Virus record (IMG/VR): IMGVR_UViG_3300036846_001606
Span: 1-37,690 of that record
DNA from: a virus
DNA length: 37,690 nt
Reading direction: 5' to 3' (one strand)
The notes beneath the pieces were generated by a model. The model searched no databases. It saw only the letters and a list, made by a program, of their open reading frames with translations, and was not told where the DNA came from. The position numbers were made by a program, and so were the translations under genes. Shown here piece after piece: positions 6,849 to 15,047 of this stretch; within the stretch, counting starts at the first letter, position 1; each line of letters starts with the position of its first letter.

Positions 6849-7130
6849 GATGGTCCTCGCGAGTGAGAGTGAAGCTTCGACTTCTGCTGGATGGCGCATC
6901 TCCTGCGGAATGCAGGATCCGACGCGATCGAGGAATATCCGCACGAACCGCACTTCACTCCGGGGTTCGCGGATGCGTCGCTTGCCAAGCCTTTCGCGGA
7001 ATTCATTTCGCTCAACGTGAAAGCGAAGAAACCGAACCCCGCCGGTTGGCGACACGGCTCCCGACGCGAGGAAACGAGGCTCGATGCGCCGCGGCATTTA
7101 TGCTTAGATCGCACCGAGGATGGGGGACCG

Positions 7131-8213
7131 ATGAACTCAGCCGCGCCGCGACTGCCGTTTCTCGACGCCTTGCGCGGCTACGCGATCCTCGGCGTGATCG
7201 TGGTTCACGTCGAGCAGGTGGCGCCGCTGTCGGCGCCCCTCGCCGAGAAATACGCGCAGCACGGCAACCGCGGCGTCCAGCTGTTTTTCCTCGTGAGCGC
7301 GGTCTCGATCGCCATGGCCTGGCATGCGCGCGCCGACGGCTACATGCGCTTCCTGGTGCGCCGCCTGTTTCGGCTGCTGCCGGCGCTCACGATCGCCGCG
7401 ATCGCCTACGCGACGATCGGCGGAACCCATCCGAAGTGGTGGCACGCCGCGCTGACGCTGACGTTTCTCAACGGCTGGCAGCCTTCGGCGATCGACAGCG
7501 CGGTCCCCGGCGCGTGGTCGCTCTCCTCCGAGATGATGTTCTACCTCTCGGTTCCCATCCTGGCGCTGGGCATCCGCTCGCTCCGGGCCGCAGCCGCCTG
7601 GCTCCTGTGCGCCCAGGCCATTTTCATGACCATGGCGGCGAGCCGTTGGACCCTCACGTTCTGGAACGCGGTCAACCCGGACGGGGTAGGCTATCCGAAC
7701 GAAACCTGGCTCGGCACTTCGCCGATCGCCAGCGCACGGTGGTTCATCATCGGCTGGACGACCTACCTGGTGATGCAGAAGTTCGCCTTGCCGCAGCGGG
7801 CGAGCCAGGCGCTCCTGTGCGTCGGGCTCGCCTGCCTGGTGCTGGCCCCGGTGAGCCCGTCCTGGACCCTGCACGAGCTCGGATTCATGTTCGGCCTGCC
7901 GGCCGTGCTGTACGCGATGTCGCGCGGCGCCGGCGCCCTGCTCGACACCGCGCCGATGCGGTGGCTCGGCACGATCAGCTACAGCATGTACCTGTGGCAC
8001 TTCGTCATCGTCTGGCGACTGGGTGACTATCTCCAGGCTCCCTCGTTCCTGCTTCTGTTCGCCTGCACTCTGGCGCTCACCACCGTCGGTGCAACCGTCA
8101 CCTACCTGCTGATCGAGCGCCCGGGCATCAGGCTCGGCAGCGCGCTCCTGCGCGGCGCACATCGCCGGTCGGCCCGGCAACTCGATCCGAACGCCGCGCC
8201 ACTGTCGCGGTGA
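7131..8213 (+). CDS. Membrane O-acyltransferase (acyltransferase_3)
   Basis: A 360-residue multi-TM protein of the OafA/acyltransferase_3 family. The opening FLDALRGYAILGVIVVH places the catalytic-type His at about residue 26. An Arg-rich loop, FLVRRLFRLLPAL, follows at 74-86, then about ten TM helices and a late SMYLWHFVIVW (about 284-294). These enzymes acylate lipopolysaccharide O-antigen or other glycans. Phage-borne versions cause serotype conversion and block phage adsorption. The ATG is preceded by GAGGATGGGGGA. It lies on the plus strand between the complete fibre gene and a fragment of it. Beside the receptor-binding gene, a role in excluding other phages is a reasonable inference. 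Confidence 0.88.
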   Translation: MNSAAPRLPFLDALRGYAILGVIVVHVEQVAPLSAPLAEKYAQHGNRGVQLFFLVSAVSIAMAWHARADGYMRFLVRRLFRLLPALTIAAIAYATIGGTHPKWWHAALTLTFLNGWQPSAIDSAVPGAWSLSSEMMFYLSVPILALGIRSLRAAAAWLLCAQAIFMTMAASRWTLTFWNAVNPDGVGYPNETWLGTSPIASARWFIIGWTTYLVMQKFALPQRASQALLCVGLACLVLAPVSPSWTLHELGFMFGLPAVLYAMSRGAGALLDTAPMRWLGTISYSMYLWHFVIVWRLGDYLQAPSFLLLFACTLALTTVGATVTYLLIERPGIRLGSALLRGAHRRSARQLDPNAAPLSR

Positions 8214-8311
8214 CGTTGTCGATTGACTGTCGTCGCCCGCGAAATCCGGTCTAGATTCGATGTTTGGTCGCATTTTCTACGGAAAACCGGTGGCCACTTT
8301 TCCTGAAGATT

Positions 8312-8476
8312 TCAGGTCGTCCCCTGATTGCCCGCGTCGCGCCATTCCGCCGCGCGCGCCATCATGGCGCGCGCCGAATCGTTCACCGACGAGGGACTCT
8401 GCCCCTCGGCCCAGTTGATCGTGCTGTCGGCCGTCGCGTTCGACGCGGCCGTCTTCGACCAGTTCCAGAATGCCAT
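8312..8476 (-). pseudogene. Fibre gene 5'-end fragment (54 codons)
   Basis: This begins MAFWNWSKTAASNATADS and matches the complete fibre over its first 46-47 residues with one substitution (Asn for Ser at residue 5). It then diverges after EWRD to a short tail and a stop. It lies directly after the 219-residue gene, where the fibre would be expected in the ancestral order. It is either a truncated remnant or a short expressed decoy peptide; I favour a remnant. Confidence 0.75.
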
Positions 8477-8523
8477 GATGGTCCTCGTCAGTCGGATCGG
8501 CGAAAAGCGTGGCGCGTGCGGGT

Positions 8524-9183
8524 TCAGGATCGCGGGCCGGAGGCATCGGCCGGCGGGACAGCCGCCCGTCCGTCGTTTGCGGCAACGCCATTCGTCGCGG
8601 CGGGCTCCTTTCGCGCCACGTTCTCGCCGCCCGCGCGCGGCGACGCGGCGGCCGCCCCACGCCTGGGCCGCGCTCCGTAGTGCGCCACCACGAGAGCCTT
8701 CAGATAATCCGGGTTCATCGCTGCGGCGCGCGCGGTATTGAGGTCGAGGCCCGCATTCATCAGCGCGCTCATCGTCGCATGCTGCTTCGCGAGCTCGATG
8801 CCGGCATGATCGGTGCGCTGGCCGGTGGCGAGCCCATTCACGGCGTTGACGAGGCCGGCGATGGGATTGCCGCCGGAGGCGAGATTGCTCGCGCCGGCGG
8901 TGAGACGGTCGAGCAGGCCTGGACCTCCCGGTGCGCCGCCCGGGTGAGGCGGTCCGAACAATCCGCCGATGCCGCCGTCCATGCGGTCGATCGGCGAGAC
9001 GGGCGGGTTCGGCTGAGCGGGCGGGCGCCCCATCGCGCTGGTGGACGCCGCCGGCGGCGGGGCCGAGACATTCGGCGGCGCCACCAGCCCGCCCGCAATG
9101 GGGCCGAGCCAGCCGGAGCCTGCGCCGCTGTCGGCCTGCGGATCGAATCGATCGTTGCTGAAAAGTGCATCAAGCCAACCCAT
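8524..9183 (-). CDS. Putative virion protein (219 aa)
   Basis: A Gly/Ala/Pro-rich 219-residue protein. It begins MGWLDALFSND, has a disordered Pro-rich part (25-75), a helical region of about 85-155 (GLLDRLTAGASNLASGG, then DLNTARAAAMNPDY) and a low-complexity tail. I recognise no domain. It follows the 285-residue Gly/Ala-rich protein by 12 bases with CTTTCAC-spaced ends, as part of the post-adaptor block. In short-tailed phages this position often holds internal or ejection proteins. That role is inference. Confidence 0.65.
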   Translation of the reverse strand: MGWLDALFSNDRFDPQADSGAGSGWLGPIAGGLVAPPNVSAPPPAASTSAMGRPPAQPNPPVSPIDRMDGGIGGLFGPPHPGGAPGGPGLLDRLTAGASNLASGGNPIAGLVNAVNGLATGQRTDHAGIELAKQHATMSALMNAGLDLNTARAAAMNPDYLKALVVAHYGARPRRGAAAASPRAGGENVARKEPAATNGVAANDGRAAVPPADASGPRS

Positions 9184-9195
9184 CGCGATCTCCTT

Positions 9196-10053
9196 TCACT
9201 TGTAAGCCTTGACCAGATTGGCGAGCGAGCTCATCCAACCCCACGCCTGCTGCGCAGGGCTGAGCTCGCTCGTGCCGTCGCTCGTGCTGCTGCCCGTCTG
9301 CGTGCCGAACTGCGCCGCGAGCGGGGTGAGCGCGCCGAGGAGCGCAGTCGCGTTCTGGACCGGCAGCTGCATCTGGCCGAGCGCGGCGGAGAGCAGCGCC
9401 TGCGGCCCGAGGTTCTGCGCGCCGTAGGCAGTCGCGGCGTTGCCGATGCCCTGGCCGAGGACGCCGGCGTTCGCGGTGTCGGCGCCGAGAAGCCCGGACG
9501 CGGTGCCGCCGGCCGCGCCGTTGAGCATGTTGATCGCGCTGAGATTGTTGCTCGCCGCGTTCTGCAGGATCGGCGCCGAGCCTTGCGCGATGCCGCGCGC
9601 GACCGCCTGGTAGTTGTCCGGCGAGCCGAGCCGGCCGGCGGCGGCGAACATCGGATTGACCGAGTTCATGACGTTCTGATCGACCGTGGCGAGCTGCTGG
9701 CCCAGCGCCGGGTTCGATGTCGGATCAAACGGATTCCCCGACACGTAGGGCGACAGCGCCGCCGTGGTGCGGCCGTAGGCATCGTCGAGGATTCCGCTCG
9801 CCTTGCCGTAATTCGCAGCCCCGCCGAGCAGCGACGCTCCCGCGCCCATGGCGAGCGAGCCGAGCGGGTTCGGATTGAGCGCGTTCGCCTCGAGCTGGCT
9901 GTAGGCCGCCGTCGCGTCGGGCGTGCCGGACAGGTTGGCGATGGTCGGGTCGAGGCCGCTCAGGATTCCCTGAATGCGGCCCGAGGTCGGGTCCCAGGGT
10001 GTCAGCTGCGACTGCTGCGAGGTCTGCTGCGTGGTTTCCGATTTTCCGCCCAT
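9196..10053 (-). CDS. Putative ejection/minor virion protein (285 aa)
   Basis: A 285-residue Gly/Ala/Ser/Asn/Gln-rich protein, opening GGKSETTQQTSQQSQLTPWD and mostly predicted to be short helices with Ala-Gly repeats (e.g. NAATAYGAQNLGPQALLSAA). AAAGGAG lies eight bases before the ATG. Upstream, the start follows the stop of a decayed GNAT 3' end as TGACATG, so the ancestral gene was nearly coupled to a GNAT-like gene. Proteins of this look, next to a GNAT-like gene and a gp10-like gene, are common in Rhizobiales podovirus-like prophages and may be injected with DNA. No catalytic motif is seen. Confidence 0.65.
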   Translation of the reverse strand: MGGKSETTQQTSQQSQLTPWDPTSGRIQGILSGLDPTIANLSGTPDATAAYSQLEANALNPNPLGSLAMGAGASLLGGAANYGKASGILDDAYGRTTAALSPYVSGNPFDPTSNPALGQQLATVDQNVMNSVNPMFAAAGRLGSPDNYQAVARGIAQGSAPILQNAASNNLSAINMLNGAAGGTASGLLGADTANAGVLGQGIGNAATAYGAQNLGPQALLSAALGQMQLPVQNATALLGALTPLAAQFGTQTGSSTSDGTSELSPAQQAWGWMSSLANLVKAYK

Positions 10054-10054
10054 G

Positions 10055-10096
10055 TCAAAGCTCCTTTCGTATGATGACGTTGGCCAGTCGCCCGCA
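10055..10096 (-). pseudogene. GNAT 3'-end remnant
   Basis: The minus-strand codons end GRLANVIIRKEL and stop, paralleling the intact gene's end YRLAKIVIRKDLCA. The remnant directly abuts the 285-residue gene and supplies its ribosome site (AAAGGAG inside the Arg-Lys-Glu-Leu codons). It appears to be what is left of an older allele of the neighbouring GNAT-like gene. Confidence 0.5.
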
Positions 10097-10133
10097 TCGC
10101 ACGGCGCGAAATGCCGGGAGACGTTGCCGGACT

Positions 10134-10154
10134 TCCCCCCGCTTTCGCGGGGGT
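10134..10154. repeat. Short GC palindrome
   Basis: CCCCCGCTTTCGCGGGGG forms a strong hairpin between the GNAT-like gene and its remnant. No T-run follows on either strand, so a terminator role is weak. It resembles the REP palindromes elsewhere in the window. Confidence 0.5.
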
Positions 10155-10163
10155 CGATCCGGG

Positions 10164-10574
10164 CTACGCGCAGAGGTCCTTGCGGATGACGATCTTCGCC
10201 AGCCGGTAGTCCGGCAGAAGCCTGAGCCAGCCTGGCCGGCCGGCAATCTCGATGCGGGCACAGTTTTCCGCCCGCGCATAATCCTCGAGCCCCTCGATCA
10301 GGTACCCCCAGCGTGTAAAATCGCGGCCGCCGCAGGCCACGATGATGCACAGCCGATGGTCCTGCTGTTGCGTGACCTGCGTCACCGCGGCGGCGAGCAC
10401 CGCGCCCTCATCGATCGCGAGCCACAGGTAGGCGTTCGCGCCGAGCACATCGCGCTCGACGTCATCGAAGCGGCCCATGCCGCCCCGCTCCATCGCGCGG
10501 CGAATGAGATGCGCGACGTGCGGCCAGATCTTTTCGACTTGCGCCGGATCGACGCAAGCGAGCTCTCCGCTCAT
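10164..10574 (-). CDS. GNAT-like phage protein
   Basis: A 136-residue protein that resembles the small acetyltransferase-fold proteins found in many podovirus late regions. It has a helix around IWPHVAHLIRRAMERGGMGRF, a central strand YLWLAIDEGAVLAAAVTQV, then the core strand LCIIVACGGRD and a typical end EIAGRPGWLRLLPDYR. A consensus acetyl-CoA loop is not obvious, so activity is uncertain and a structural role is possible. The start at 10574 is chosen for its fit to the fold. The frame is open upstream to a GTG that overlaps the previous stop (10644-10646), giving an optional 24-residue repeat-encoded extension. A 3' remnant of a related allele follows at 10055-10096. Confidence 0.65.
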   Translation of the reverse strand: MSGELACVDPAQVEKIWPHVAHLIRRAMERGGMGRFDDVERDVLGANAYLWLAIDEGAVLAAAVTQVTQQQDHRLCIIVACGGRDFTRWGYLIEGLEDYARAENCARIEIAGRPGWLRLLPDYRLAKIVIRKDLCA

Positions 10575-10646
10575 GGCAGGTCCGTAGGGTGCGCAAAGAC
10601 GTGGATGCCCGCATGCGCGGGCATGACGATGACGACGCGCCGTCAC
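10575..10646 (-). repeat. REP element read in frame into the GNAT gene
   Basis: It contains the palindrome GCCCGCATGCGCGGGC and the adjoining motif seen at 18912-18948, 11070-11100 and 30461-30548. The stretch is open from GTG 10644-10646, which overlaps the stop of the 104-residue gene as GTGA, and continues without a stop into the GNAT-like coding frame. Confidence 0.55.
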
Positions 10647-10957
10647 CCGAGGCAGACGTAGCCGAAGGTGCGGTCGTTCTGCGCGTTGCTGGCGTGCGCG
10701 AGCGTGAACGCGCCGTTGGCGACGGCGCTCACCCAGATGGTGCCGTTGCCGAGCTCGGCCGCCGCATGCGCGGTGAGCGGCGAGAGCAGCACCACGCTGC
10801 CGGCGCCGCAGTTCTTCGCCGCCACGATCGTGCTGGCGGCGCTGACCGCGAGCGTCACGGTGCCGACCGCGTTGGAGCGGCCCTTGGCGAGCTCGTTGAT
10901 CGCGGTGTTGACGCGGCGCGGGTCTTTCTCGTCGCGGGCGAGGACGAGCGCGCTCAT
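10643..10957 (-). CDS. Conserved phage virion-type protein (104 aa)
   Basis: A 104-residue protein with the opening RRVNTAINELAKGRSNAVGT, then alternating strands (TVTLAVSAASTIV, SVVLLSPLTAHAAAEL) and an ending HASNAQNDRTFGYVCLG. I recall this pattern from many tailed-phage genomes, next to gp10-like or tail-needle genes, with no assigned function. The beta-rich makeup suggests a surface or trimeric spike-like component. The ATG has GGAG nine bases upstream, within a partial R1 repeat end. The ORF encoded by the upstream repeat stops four bases before the ATG. Confidence 0.75.
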   Translation of the reverse strand: MSALVLARDEKDPRRVNTAINELAKGRSNAVGTVTLAVSAASTIVAAKNCGAGSVVLLSPLTAHAAAELGNGTIWVSAVANGAFTLAHASNAQNDRTFGYVCLG

Positions 10958-10961
10958 CCGT

Positions 10962-11111
10962 CTACGCTCCGCTGTTCGCCGTCATGGCCGGGCATAGCCG
11001 TTCGAAGAACGGCGTCGCTTCGCTTCGCCTATGCCCGGCCATCCACGCCTTGCTGTGTTGCAAAGACGTGGATGCCCGCCTTCGCGGGCATGACGGAGCC
11101 GAGACAGTCAT
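10962..11111 (-). repeat. Composite REP element with 49-codon coupling ORF
   Basis: The intergenic space between the gp10-like and 104-residue genes is filled by palindromic repeats (motifs GCCGTTCGAAGAACGGC and GCCCGCCTTCGCGGGC). On the minus strand the frame is open from ATG 11109-11111, overlapping the gp10-like stop as ATGA, to TAG 10962-10964, four bases before the next ATG. The left end carries the last bases of an R1 unit. Confidence 0.65.
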
Positions 11112-12568
11112 CGCATTCCCTCCAGCGAAAACTCCGGCTCGACCCCGAGCGCGAAACTCCAGGCGGTGCCGGCCGGAATGCGCAGCCTGGCGCGCGCGTA
11201 GCGGGCCGAGGCGCGCGCCGGGATGCTGCCGGTCGCATCCATGGCGTTCTCCGGCGTGAATGTTTCGGCGTCGGTCAGCCGCTCGCGCCGGCCGACCGCG
11301 CCGAACACGGCGCCGGCGTCGGTCACCGGGCGGAAGCCGCGCACGAAGACGCGGCGGCCGGGCTGCGCCTGGGCGGGCGTCGAGACCTGCGCCTCGAGAC
11401 TGGCGCCGCGGAAGAAGCCGAGACGGTGCGAACCGTCGAACGCGGCGATCTCGGGCGTCACCGAGGTGGCAAAGCTGTCGAGCGAGGGGATCAGCGCGTC
11501 GAGCGAGCCCGAGATGCTGTCGAGGTTTTCCAGCGTGAGGCCGGGCTGCGACAGCGAGCCCAGGTATTCGCCGCCGACCGCGAGCGGCGCGAAACGGGCC
11601 AGCACATAATCGTAGCAGACGAGCTTGTCGAACAGGCCGGCCGCGCCGTTGTTCGACTTGTAGGCCCAGAAGACGCGGTTGTTGCGCGGGTCGGAGGCGC
11701 CGATGACGAGCTGCAGGTTGCCGGTGTCGAGATCGGCCAGGAACGTGCGGTTGACCTTCTCCTTGCCGATCGGCGCCGGATAGCCCGCCGGGTCCATCTG
11801 CTGAAAGCCCTGCGGCCCGAGGAAGAAGATCTGGTCGCCCGAGCGGATCAGCGAATACGGCGCATAGAGGCCGCGATCGTCGGAGATGCGCTCGATCTGG
11901 AAGATCACCGGCGAGCCCGGCGCATAGACCAGGCGGCGGATGGCGGTGTCCTGAAAGATGTTGCCGAACTCGCCGCCGGCGACGCCGCGCACGACGCCGC
12001 CGTCGGGCAGATCCTGGAAGCTCGACGAGTTGACGCCAGCGGTCCAGCCGGTCGGATCGCCGAGCGCGGACCACTGCACGCGGTACGGATTGTTGACGAG
12101 CCCGGACAGCACCACGAACGCGCCGACCACCGCCGCATAGCGCGCCTGCGGCGGCGACCCGGCGAGATCGGCGAAGGCGGTCGCGCCGGTGAGGTCGAAG
12201 AACTGCGGGGCCGAGTTTGCCTGCACGGCGATCACATAGTTGATGTACTGCACGAACTGCCATTGATCGGTCGACGACACGGCCGAGTAGCTCCCACCCG
12301 CCTTGCTGACGTCGGTCCAGGCCTGGTTGGTGTTGTCGAGCCGCCAGAGCCTGGTCGCGGTGGCGGCGAAGATCGCGACCGAGCCGTCGGTCTTGATCGC
12401 CTTGAAGAAGCCGCGACAGGGCCCGGGCAGCGCGGCGCTGTAGGCGGAGAGCGCGGGCATCGGCCCGTAGCCGTCGCCGCGCGGCAGCGCGTTGAGCACC
12501 GCGCCGGTCGAGGCCTGGTCGTAGTCGGTGACGTCGGGGCGGTATTCGCCGAAGGGGATGAGGGGCAT
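11108..12568 (-). CDS. P22 gp10-like packaged-DNA stabilisation / tail hub protein
   Basis: A 486-residue beta-rich protein beginning LIPFGEYRPDVTDYDQASTG, an opening typical of the gp10-like family in short-tailed phages. Repeated blade-like segments follow (FFKAIKTDGSVAIFAATATR; DQWQFVQYINYVIAVQAN; VVGAFVVLSGLVNNPYRVQW), then DPTGWTAGVNSSSFQDLPDG and SGDQIFFLGPQGFQQ. In P22 this protein plugs the portal after packaging as part of the tail hub. Identification is from motif memory and position between the adaptor and the fibre block, not from a search. The stop overlaps a repeat-encoded ATG. Confidence 0.75.
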   Translation of the reverse strand: MPLIPFGEYRPDVTDYDQASTGAVLNALPRGDGYGPMPALSAYSAALPGPCRGFFKAIKTDGSVAIFAATATRLWRLDNTNQAWTDVSKAGGSYSAVSSTDQWQFVQYINYVIAVQANSAPQFFDLTGATAFADLAGSPPQARYAAVVGAFVVLSGLVNNPYRVQWSALGDPTGWTAGVNSSSFQDLPDGGVVRGVAGGEFGNIFQDTAIRRLVYAPGSPVIFQIERISDDRGLYAPYSLIRSGDQIFFLGPQGFQQMDPAGYPAPIGKEKVNRTFLADLDTGNLQLVIGASDPRNNRVFWAYKSNNGAAGLFDKLVCYDYVLARFAPLAVGGEYLGSLSQPGLTLENLDSISGSLDALIPSLDSFATSVTPEIAAFDGSHRLGFFRGASLEAQVSTPAQAQPGRRVFVRGFRPVTDAGAVFGAVGRRERLTDAETFTPENAMDATGSIPARASARYARARLRIPAGTAWSFALGVEPEFSLEGMR

Positions 12569-12703
12569 TTGGTCTGCCTGTCAGATGTTCCGTCGCGAAA
12601 TGTGATCGTCCCCGCGTGAACCGGTTCACTCAGGCTGACGTAGTTTCAGGCGCATCATGCACGTTAAAGTAGCGGTATCCACAAACCCTTTCGGGAGATC
12701 GGC

Positions 12704-13294
12704 ATGCCGACGAATCAAACGCCCTCAGGGAATGACCGGCTGACGCATCCGCTTCTCGAGGTGCTCGCCGCCGTGGCGCCTCCAACGGAGATCTTCGTCT
12801 ACAGCGTGAAGATCGTGTGCGGCAGACAGACCGAGGGCAACTGCTGTTGTACCGCCGGCGCCCGGCCGGGCGTATACGCGACCGAGGTCAACATTCAGAA
12901 CCTCACGCTTGCGACCGCCCAGGTTGAAAGGGTGTTCTTTCCGTTCATCAACCTGGGTGCCGTCGTCGGGCGTGACCCGACCCTCGCGGCTGGACGCGCC
13001 CCGGTCCCGCTCGTTCCGCTCACCATCCCCCCGTTCGAGGCAACGATGGTCGATTGCTGCCGCATCGGGGAGTTGGCGTGGGGCGCGCCCCCGAGCGGAG
13101 ACACCGGCATCACCATCGGGGTCCTGACGATCGTGAGCATCGGGGCCGAACTGGCCATCTCCGCGGTCTACACGGCGAACCCTCTCAGCGGGGACGGCAT
13201 CAGCATCGACGTCGAATACATTCCGTCGCGCCAGTTGCAACGTCCGGGTCAGGGCGCAACGCGCGAGACAGAAGGAACGCGCAAGCGGCGTTGA
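12704..13294 (+). CDS. Conserved unknown Cys-rich protein (196 aa)
   Basis: A plus-strand gene with CGGGAG eight bases before the ATG. The product has YSVKIVCGRQTEGNCCC (33-49) and RPGVYATEVNIQN (54-66), then hydrophobic beta segments (FFPFINLGAVVGRDP; TIPPFEATMVDC) and a basic tail. Proteins with this CG...RPG.YATE.N pattern occur in diverse bacteria with no known function. There is no clear signal peptide. It stands alone, divergent from the gp10-like gene and convergent with the binding-protein gene, in a part of the structural block that looks like inserted host DNA. The 12569-12703 gap upstream must hold promoters for both directions, but I cannot pick boxes with confidence. Confidence 0.65.
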   Translation: MPTNQTPSGNDRLTHPLLEVLAAVAPPTEIFVYSVKIVCGRQTEGNCCCTAGARPGVYATEVNIQNLTLATAQVERVFFPFINLGAVVGRDPTLAAGRAPVPLVPLTIPPFEATMVDCCRIGELAWGAPPSGDTGITIGVLTIVSIGAELAISAVYTANPLSGDGISIDVEYIPSRQLQRPGQGATRETEGTRKRR

Positions 13295-13374
13295 GACGCT
13301 TGATCCAAATCACTACGCGGGTTGGCAGGTTACCCCTCTGGCGAGTGGCGGCGTCCTCGAGCGCCGCGATGGCG

Positions 13375-14331
13375 TCACTGCTGCAGCGGAATGCTGGCTG
13401 CCTTCACGAGAGCTTCGGTTTCCGCGACATCCTTGCGAAAGAACGCCTGCAGGTCGCTGCGGCTCATCGGCATCGGCTCGAAGCCGATGCTGGCGGCGCG
13501 CTCGCGCACCTGCGGCAACGCGACATCGACCTGGTCGTGGAGCTTGTCGAGGATCGCGGCCGGCGTCTTCGCCGGCGCAAACACCGGAATGTAGAACGGA
13601 TAGATGGCATCGTCCTTGAGACCGGTTTCGAGCAGCGTCGGCACCTCCGGCAGCGCGAACGACCGCTTGGCGGCGCCGACCGCCAGCGCCGCAAGCTTGT
13701 TGTCGCGGACGAGGCCGATCACCGTCCCGACCGGCGCGACGCTGAAGTCGATCCTGCCGGCGACCACGTCGACGATGTAATCGCCCCGGAAGGGCACGTG
13801 CTGCGCGACGAAGCCTGCGCTCAATCCGAGGCGTGCGGCCCCGAAGTGCGCGGCCGAGCCGATGCCCGGGCTGGAAAAGTTGAGAGCGCCCGGTCGCGCC
13901 TTTGCCCGGGCGATCAGATCCGCCATGTCCTTGAATCGACCCGCAGGTGCGACGACAACGAGCGGCTGCACGCCGAGCGCCGCGACCGGCGTGATGTCGG
14001 CAAGGGTGTCATACGGCAACTTGGCATAGATCGCGGCGGAGGACGCGGCGGCGCCGTAAGCGAGGAGCGTATGTCCGTCGGGCGTGGCCTTGGCGACGAA
14101 GTTCGTGCCCAGCGTGCCGCCTGCACCCGGCCGGTTCTCGACGATGAAGCTCTGCCCGAGCTGCTGCCCCACCTGCTGCAGGACCAGTCGCGTGATGCTG
14201 TCCACCGACGTTCCGGCGGGAAGCGGAACCACCACCGTCACCGGACGGGTGGGCCACTCCTGGGCGGTCGCGGAAAGCGGCCCGCACAGGGTGAGACAGA
14301 GGCTGCCGACGATCAATGTCCCGCGTGTCAT
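13375..14331 (-). CDS. Bug-family tripartite tricarboxylate-type substrate-binding protein
   Basis: A 318-residue periplasmic binding protein. It has a signal peptide (residues 1-23, ending ATAQ-EW), then WPTRPVTVVVPLPAGTSVD, the Bug-family entrance to the ligand pocket, and VENRPGAGGTLGTNFVAKA (83-101), the second hallmark. The C-terminal lobe is also typical (LAALAVGAAKRSFALPEVPT). Such proteins deliver carboxylates to TctA/TctB permeases, or act as orphan receptors. No permease genes are nearby, as is usual for orphan Bug genes. It is a host-type metabolic gene inside the virion block, so probably transferred cargo or a sign that the phage block is rearranged. The ligand is unknown. Confidence 0.9.
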   Translation of the reverse strand: MTRGTLIVGSLCLTLCGPLSATAQEWPTRPVTVVVPLPAGTSVDSITRLVLQQVGQQLGQSFIVENRPGAGGTLGTNFVAKATPDGHTLLAYGAAASSAAIYAKLPYDTLADITPVAALGVQPLVVVAPAGRFKDMADLIARAKARPGALNFSSPGIGSAAHFGAARLGLSAGFVAQHVPFRGDYIVDVVAGRIDFSVAPVGTVIGLVRDNKLAALAVGAAKRSFALPEVPTLLETGLKDDAIYPFYIPVFAPAKTPAAILDKLHDQVDVALPQVRERAASIGFEPMPMSRSDLQAFFRKDVAETEALVKAASIPLQQ

Positions 14332-14525
14332 TCCTCTCGCTCCAAAGCTTGCGGGCGGACCTGCGCTCGGGCGCTCCGCGGCGCGGCGTCCTGGGCCGCG
14401 GCCGCAGCGAAACTACCATTCGGGCGTGACACGAACAATTTGCCCGCGCTCGCGCGCCGGCAGCTTCACATCATCCATTCGCGGCGACGATTGCTTAGGC
14501 CGCCGGGTGGAAGCAGCGTTGAGGA

Positions 14526-15047
14526 TCAGTCGCGGGGCTGCGTGGGCGGAGCGCGCTCGTGAGCGACGCCCTCGATCTCGGCCTCGATACCGTCCCGATC
14601 GTGGTGATCTTCCGCCACGGTTGCCGGTTCGGACGCGCTCGCCTCCGTCTCGGCGGGCATCTCCTCGGCCGCGCGCAGGTCGCGTTGCTCCAGCCTCGAC
14701 TGCATGGACCGCGCAAGGTCGGCGCAGCCGTTTGCCGCCTTGACGAAATTGGCGAGCCTCTCGTTCGCGACCAGGCCGTATTCCCGCACCCGATGCGCGA
14801 GCTCGCGCAGGAGCTCCTCGGTCTCCCGCGCGCCGTCGATGAGCCGGTCCGCGACCACCTCGATCTCGTCAGCCGTCATCCCGGTGAGCTGGTCGACGGC
14901 GCCCAGCGTGCGGTTGCCGAGCTGGATCTGCTGAGCCTGCGGGTCGGCGCTCTCTGCCGCGGCCGCCCGGGCCGACGGCGTCGGCTCGGCCGACTTGCGG
15001 CTGCCGCTCCCGGTTCGATTAGTTCTTCCGAGACCCAGAATGGCCAT
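14526..15047 (-). CDS. Coiled-coil protein (173 aa), unknown
   Basis: A 173-residue acidic protein. The Ala/Ser-rich N-terminus (1-40) is probably disordered. A helical core follows at 42-118 (QLTGMTADEIEVVADRLIDG; RELAHRVREYGLVANERLA), with an acidic tail. There is no TM segment or signal. The core pattern, with GMTADEIEVVADRLIDGARE, suggests dimerising helices. It lies 80 bases after the 126-residue coiled-coil gene on the same strand, and the two are probably one operon. I recognise no family. Its bias matches the host-type genes around it. Confidence 0.6.
   Translation of the reverse strand: MAILGLGRTNRTGSGSRKSAEPTPSARAAAAESADPQAQQIQLGNRTLGAVDQLTGMTADEIEVVADRLIDGARETEELLRELAHRVREYGLVANERLANFVKAANGCADLARSMQSRLEQRDLRAAEEMPAETEASASEPATVAEDHHDRDGIEAEIEGVAHERAPPTQPRD

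Noticed and set aside
10589-12619. A plus-strand frame of 676 codons
   Set aside because: Antisense to the gp10-like and 104-residue genes, with low-complexity Arg/Ala/Glu content.
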